Assembly (NCBI RefSeq): GCF_900156495.1
Contig: NZ_FTNT01000001.1
Coordinates: 372,001-436,000 of the forward strand
Length of the DNA stretch: 64,000 nt
From: Williamsia sterculiae
GTDB taxonomy: Bacteria; Actinomycetota; Actinomycetes; Mycobacteriales; Mycobacteriaceae
Direction: 5' to 3'
The notes beneath the pieces were generated by a model that ran no database searches, was not told where the DNA came from, and was given only the letters and a program-made list of their open reading frames with translations. The translations under genes were made by a program, and so were the position numbers. Below, piece by piece: positions 60,935 to 64,000 of this stretch (the stretch's first letter is position 1; the number at the start of each line of letters is the position of its first letter).

Positions 60935-61270
60935 ATGACGGAGTTCGACGACGACTGGATGCGGGAGAAACTGGAGACCGCGCAGGCGTACACGATGGTC
61001 GTGCTGCGACGCGGTCCCGCCTGGGAGTGTTCGGATTCACCGCACCACGCGTGGGAGCACAGTCGTCGTGATTTCCGGCTGCGCGCCGAGGGGCGACTGT
61101 GTATGGCGCTCCGGGTGGCCGGTGACTCCGACGTGTGCGGGGTCGGCTTCTTCGCGCTCGACCCCGCCGAGACCGCCGAGCTGATCGGCGGCGACCCGGC
61201 CGTGGCGGCCGGTGTGTTCACCGCTGAGATACAGCCGGCGATCGGGATCCCCGGTGACCGCCTCACCTGA
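60935..61270 (+). CDS. Small protein of unknown function (111 aa)
   Basis: Begins MTEFDDDWMREKLETAQAYT, then VVLRRGPAWECSDSPHHAWEHSRRDF and GFFALDPAETAELIGGDPAVAAGVFTAEI. The middle and end resemble the YCII-like dimeric alpha+beta barrel, in which a short protein reports on a transfer or binding step. I cannot name a family with confidence. The ATG at 60935 has GGGAG upstream. It is read in the same direction as the hydrolase that follows after 54 bases. Confidence 0.6.
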   Translation: MTEFDDDWMREKLETAQAYTMVVLRRGPAWECSDSPHHAWEHSRRDFRLRAEGRLCMALRVAGDSDVCGVGFFALDPAETAELIGGDPAVAAGVFTAEIQPAIGIPGDRLT

Positions 61271-61311
61271 GGCGCGAGAGACGTCGGGACGGTTGCCCGG
61301 ACCGGCGCGGA

Positions 61312-61317
61312 TAGGGT
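61312..61317 (+). promoter_or_regulatory. -10 element (TAGGGT) for the alpha/beta hydrolase before mshA
   Basis: TAGGGT lies seven bases before the ATG at 61325; a transcript starting there would be leaderless and would also cover mshA. Confidence 0.45.
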
Positions 61318-61324
61318 GGGGTGC

Positions 61325-62191
61325 ATGGGTGCATTCCGTCTGGGTTCGGTCACCGGGCCGACCGGTGTGGGCATCGCCTATCGGGTGAGTTCCGGTCCGG
61401 CCGATCGACCCGCGCTGCTGCTCATCCACGGATGGGCGCAATCGCAGCGGTGCTGGGGTGACGCGCTGCTCGACCGGCTGGCCGCCGACCGCACCGTCAT
61501 CGCCATGGACATGCGCGGGCACGGCGCGTCGTCGGCGCCCCCGGGGGACACGGCCCGTGGGGAGGGATTCGACGAGGCCGCCTTCGCGAGTGACGTCCGC
61601 GCCGTACTCGACGCCGAGGCGGGTCCGGCGGGTGCGATCCTCGCCGGCTGGTCCTACGGCGGGCTCGTCGCCTGTGACCATCTCGCGGTCCACGGCACCG
61701 ACGGCATCGCCGGACTGGTCCTCATCGGCGCAATCACCTCGCTGGGTCGCGGTCTGCGTGGCGGCACCATCGGTTCGGCCATGAGAGCGGCACTGCCCGA
61801 CGCGCTCTCCGACGACCCGCGCACCGCGGTGCGCGCCCTCGGTTCCTTCGGCACCGCCCTCGTCCCCGCGCACGCGGAGGGTCTCGGCGCCACCCGACAG
61901 CTGCTCTTCGGCACGTCGCTGGCCACCCCGCCCGCGGTCCGCGCGGGGGTCTTCGCCCGCACCGTCGACCACGACGCGGTGTTGTCGTCGCTGCCGGTGC
62001 CCGTGCTGATCGTGCACGGTGAGGACGACACCGTCGTCGACGTCGCAGCGGGCAGACACGCCGAGTCGCTCCTGCCCACGGTGACCGCCCACTACTGGTC
62101 GGGTGAGGGACATGCGCCGTTCCTGACCGACCCCGACCGTTTCGCGGGCGAATTCGAGGCCTACGCCGCCGAGGCGGTGGTCCCGGCATGA
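61325..62191 (+). CDS. Alpha/beta-fold hydrolase (288 aa)
   Basis: Oxyanion-hole motif [14 protein letters not shown], strand [11 protein letters not shown], nucleophile in [13 protein letters not shown] (GWSYGG), acid in [11 protein letters not shown] and histidine in [15 protein letters not shown] typical esterase/peroxidase-like hydrolase with no signal peptide. Its stop overlaps the ATG of mshA by four bases, so translation is coupled. This raises the possibility of a role near mycothiol synthesis, but there is no direct evidence. Confidence 0.88.
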   Translation: MGAFRLGSVTGPTGVGIAYRVSSGPADRPALLLIHGWAQSQRCWGDALLDRLAADRTVIAMDMRGHGASSAPPGDTARGEGFDEAAFASDVRAVLDAEAGPAGAILAGWSYGGLVACDHLAVHGTDGIAGLVLIGAITSLGRGLRGGTIGSAMRAALPDALSDDPRTAVRALGSFGTALVPAHAEGLGATRQLLFGTSLATPPAVRAGVFARTVDHDAVLSSLPVPVLIVHGEDDTVVDVAAGRHAESLLPTVTAHYWSGEGHAPFLTDPDRFAGEFEAYAAEAVVPA

Positions 62192-63519
62192 GCCGCGCGG
62201 TCGACCGTCCGCTGCCGTCGCGGGTGGCACTGATCTCGGTGCACACCTCACCACTGGCGCAGCCGGGGACGGGGGACGCCGGTGGGATGAACGTCTACGT
62301 CTGGCAGACCGCGCAGCGGATGGCCGCGCGCGGCATCGAGGTGGAGATCTTCACCAGGGCCACGTCGTCGTCGGACGCCCCGGTGGTGGAGACGGTGCCG
62401 GGGGTGCTGGTGCGAAACGTGGTCGCCGGACCGTTCGAGGGGCTCGACAAGCGGGATCTGCCCACCCAGTTGTGCGCGTTCGCGGCGGGAGTGTTGCGGG
62501 CCGAGGCCACCCAACCACGCGGGTATTACGACGTGGTGCACTCGCACTACTGGTTGTCCGGGCAGGTGGGGTGGTTGGCCCGCGACCGCTGGGGAGTGCC
62601 GCTGGTGCACACCGCTCACACCCTGGCCGCGGTGAAGAACCAGTCGGTGGCCGCCGGGGACACCCCCGAACCGTTGCTGCGGCAGATCGGTGAACAGCAG
62701 GTGGTGGACGAGGCGGACCGGCTGGTGGTGAACACCCGCACCGAGGCTGATCAGCTCGTGTCGATTCATCACGCCGACCGCGACCGGGTGGACATCGTCA
62801 CCCCCGGAGCCGATCTGGACACCTACTCGCCGGGTCCCGGGGGCCGCGTACGCGCGACGCTGGGTCTGGCGTCCGACGACGTGGTGGTGACCTTCGTCGG
62901 GCGGATCCAACCCCTCAAGGCGCCCGATGTCCTGTTGCGCGCAGCGGCACCGCTCATCGCGGCGAACCCGAAGGTGAAGGTGCTGATCGTCGGCGGTCCG
63001 TCGGGGTCGGGTATGGATCGGCCGGTCGCGCTGATGGATCTCGCGGCCGAGTTGGGCATCGATCACGCGGTGACCTTTTTGCCGCCGCGCCCGCCCGCCG
63101 ATCTGGTGAACATCTATCGCGCCTCGGATCTGGTTGCGGTGCCCAGTTATTCGGAGAGCTTCGGCCTGGTGGCCGTCGAGGCGCAGGCCGCGGGGGTGCC
63201 AGTGGTCGCCGCCGACGTCGGCGGACTCGGGGTGGCCGTGGACGACGGCCGCAGCGGTCTCCTGGTCCCCGGGCACGACATCGGGAACTGGACCGCGGCC
63301 ATCGGTGGACTCATCGCCGACCCCGACCGGCGTGCCGCGATGGGCCGCGCCGCGGCGGCGCATGCGCAGCAGTTCTCCTGGGAGCAGACCGCCGAGGACC
63401 TGCTCGACAGCTACGCCAAGGCCATCCAGGGCTTCCGCGGAACCGTCGACCCTGATCGATCCGGTTCCGGTCGCCGTACCCGGCGGCTGCGCAGGCGACG
63501 CAGCGAGGTCCGGGCCTGA
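62188..63519 (+). CDS. mshA: D-inositol-3-phosphate glycosyltransferase MshA (443 aa)
   Basis: First committed step of mycothiol synthesis: transfers N-acetylglucosamine from UDP-GlcNAc to 1L-myo-inositol 1-phosphate. It is a GT4 GT-B enzyme. The N-terminal domain has [22 protein letters not shown] (phosphate and inositol contacts) and [21 protein letters not shown]; the C-terminal nucleotide domain has [17 protein letters not shown] and the EX7E motif region [17 protein letters not shown]. The tail is Arg-rich. ATG at 62188 overlaps the previous stop. The YbjN-like gene follows, the order known in mycobacteria. Confidence 0.95.
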   Translation: MSRAVDRPLPSRVALISVHTSPLAQPGTGDAGGMNVYVWQTAQRMAARGIEVEIFTRATSSSDAPVVETVPGVLVRNVVAGPFEGLDKRDLPTQLCAFAAGVLRAEATQPRGYYDVVHSHYWLSGQVGWLARDRWGVPLVHTAHTLAAVKNQSVAAGDTPEPLLRQIGEQQVVDEADRLVVNTRTEADQLVSIHHADRDRVDIVTPGADLDTYSPGPGGRVRATLGLASDDVVVTFVGRIQPLKAPDVLLRAAAPLIAANPKVKVLIVGGPSGSGMDRPVALMDLAAELGIDHAVTFLPPRPPADLVNIYRASDLVAVPSYSESFGLVAVEAQAAGVPVVAADVGGLGVAVDDGRSGLLVPGHDIGNWTAAIGGLIADPDRRAAMGRAAAAHAQQFSWEQTAEDLLDSYAKAIQGFRGTVDPDRSGSGRRTRRLRRRRSEVRA

Positions 63520-63544
63520 ACACCCCTACGAGGAGGAGACGCGG

Positions 63545-64000
63545 ATGACCAGTGGTGAGCCGATCATCAACGGGCACAGCCGGAGTGGGCCGGACGGACG
63601 CCCTCCGGCCATCGTCGAACAGTCCGACCGGATCCAGTCCGTGTTGCGTGAACGCGGTGTGGAGTTCAGCGTCCGGGCCTCCGGTGGCGCCGACACCGAA
63701 CACGTCGTCGTGGAGTTGCCCGGCGAACGGAAACTGAAGACCACGGTGCTGCTGACCGTCGGCAAACCCGGTGTGCGGGTGGAGGCGTTCGTCTGCCGTC
63801 ATCCCGACGAGAACACCGAGAACGTGTTCCGCTACCTGCTCAAGCGCAACCGCAGGCTCTACGGCGTGGCGTACACGATCGACAACATCGGCGACATCTA
63901 CCTCGTCGGACGGATCTCCGCGGAGTCGGTCACCCCCGACGAACTCGATCGCATTCTCGGCCAGGTGCTGGAGGCGGCCGACGGTGACTTCAACACGTTG
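63545..64000 (+). CDS. YbjN-domain protein, cut by window end
   Basis: 152 codons are present without a stop. The YbjN fold is clear: VLRERGVEFSVRASGGADTEHVVVELPG, then VGKPGVRVEAFVCRHPDENTENVFRYLLKRN and IGDIYLVGRISAESVTPDELDRILGQVLEAAD, as in the M. tuberculosis gene after mshA (Rv0487). YbjN-like proteins are small cytoplasmic proteins related to type III secretion chaperones. Strong ribosome site AGGAGGAG ahead of the ATG at 63545. Confidence 0.85.
   Translation, partial: MTSGEPIINGHSRSGPDGRPPAIVEQSDRIQSVLRERGVEFSVRASGGADTEHVVVELPGERKLKTTVLLTVGKPGVRVEAFVCRHPDENTENVFRYLLKRNRRLYGVAYTIDNIGDIYLVGRISAESVTPDELDRILGQVLEAADGDFNTL

Noticed and set aside
1-64000. Prophage, integrase, insertion sequence or attachment site
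   Set aside because: No transposase, integrase or phage structural motif was found; the DUF222/HNH gene is the only mobile-like item.

Overview
The window comes from a high-GC actinobacterium of the order Mycobacteriales, most likely a Gordonia-like genus; the genus is my inference. Supporting evidence: an Mce operon, Lsr2, CarD, mycothiol synthesis (MshA), MhuD, WS/DGAT, PE-PPE-domain and DUF222/HNH proteins. Much of 0.8-36 kb follows the gene content of the M. tuberculosis Rv3598c-Rv3579c neighbourhood (lysS, lsr2, mhuD, mutY, carbonic anhydrase, disA, radA, lpqE, carD, ispD, ispF, cysS, rlmB). I found no rRNA, tRNA, CRISPR array, prophage or insertion sequence.

Layout. 0-10 kb: partial gene, rhodanese, lysS, lsr2, a PQQ-type propeller protein, a frameshifted CitE-like lyase, an aldehyde dehydrogenase, a GyrA-like/GNAT fusion, a WS/DGAT and a class A beta-lactamase. 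10.3-10.8 kb: non-coding island with a 21-bp tandem array and two hairpin palindromes. 10.8-21.1 kb: complete ten-gene Mce operon (yrbEA, yrbEB, mceA-F, two Mce-associated proteins). 21-36 kb: housekeeping block (heme degradation, DNA repair, c-di-AMP, isoprenoid precursors, Cys-tRNA and rRNA methylation), interrupted by a frameshifted DUF222/HNH endonuclease. 36.6-44.4 kb: cellulose-synthase-like exopolysaccharide locus. 46.5-52 kb: zinc locus with an ABC importer, a CtpC-type P-ATPase, a PacL-like chaperone and an unlisted 40-codon zinc-independent ribosomal protein L36, plus two Zur-box-like palindromes. 52-54.3 kb: SulP bicarbonate/sulfate transporter fused to a carbonic anhydrase. 54.4-59.1 kb: accessory stretch with P450/GAF and VOC relics around a four-gene cluster (Tat peptide, DUF4331, His-rich protein, Ni/Co permease). 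59-64 kb: PE-PPE hydrolase, alpha/beta hydrolase, mshA and a YbjN-like protein cut by the window end.

The most interesting points are: (1) the DUF4331/His-rich/NiCoT cluster as an uncharacterised metal-linked module; (2) the cellulose-like locus, which has no PilZ domain and carries an unidentified 507-residue membrane protein; (3) the rpmJ-pacL-ctpC arrangement beside a Zur-like box; (4) a seven-codon leaderless ORF whose stop overlaps the TTG start of carD; and (5) a repeated TANNNT-N6-8-(A/G)TG signature that predicts leaderless transcription for many genes here. Two genes (CitE-like and HNH) each appear to have lost one base in a G run, so sequencing error must be excluded before they are called pseudogenes.
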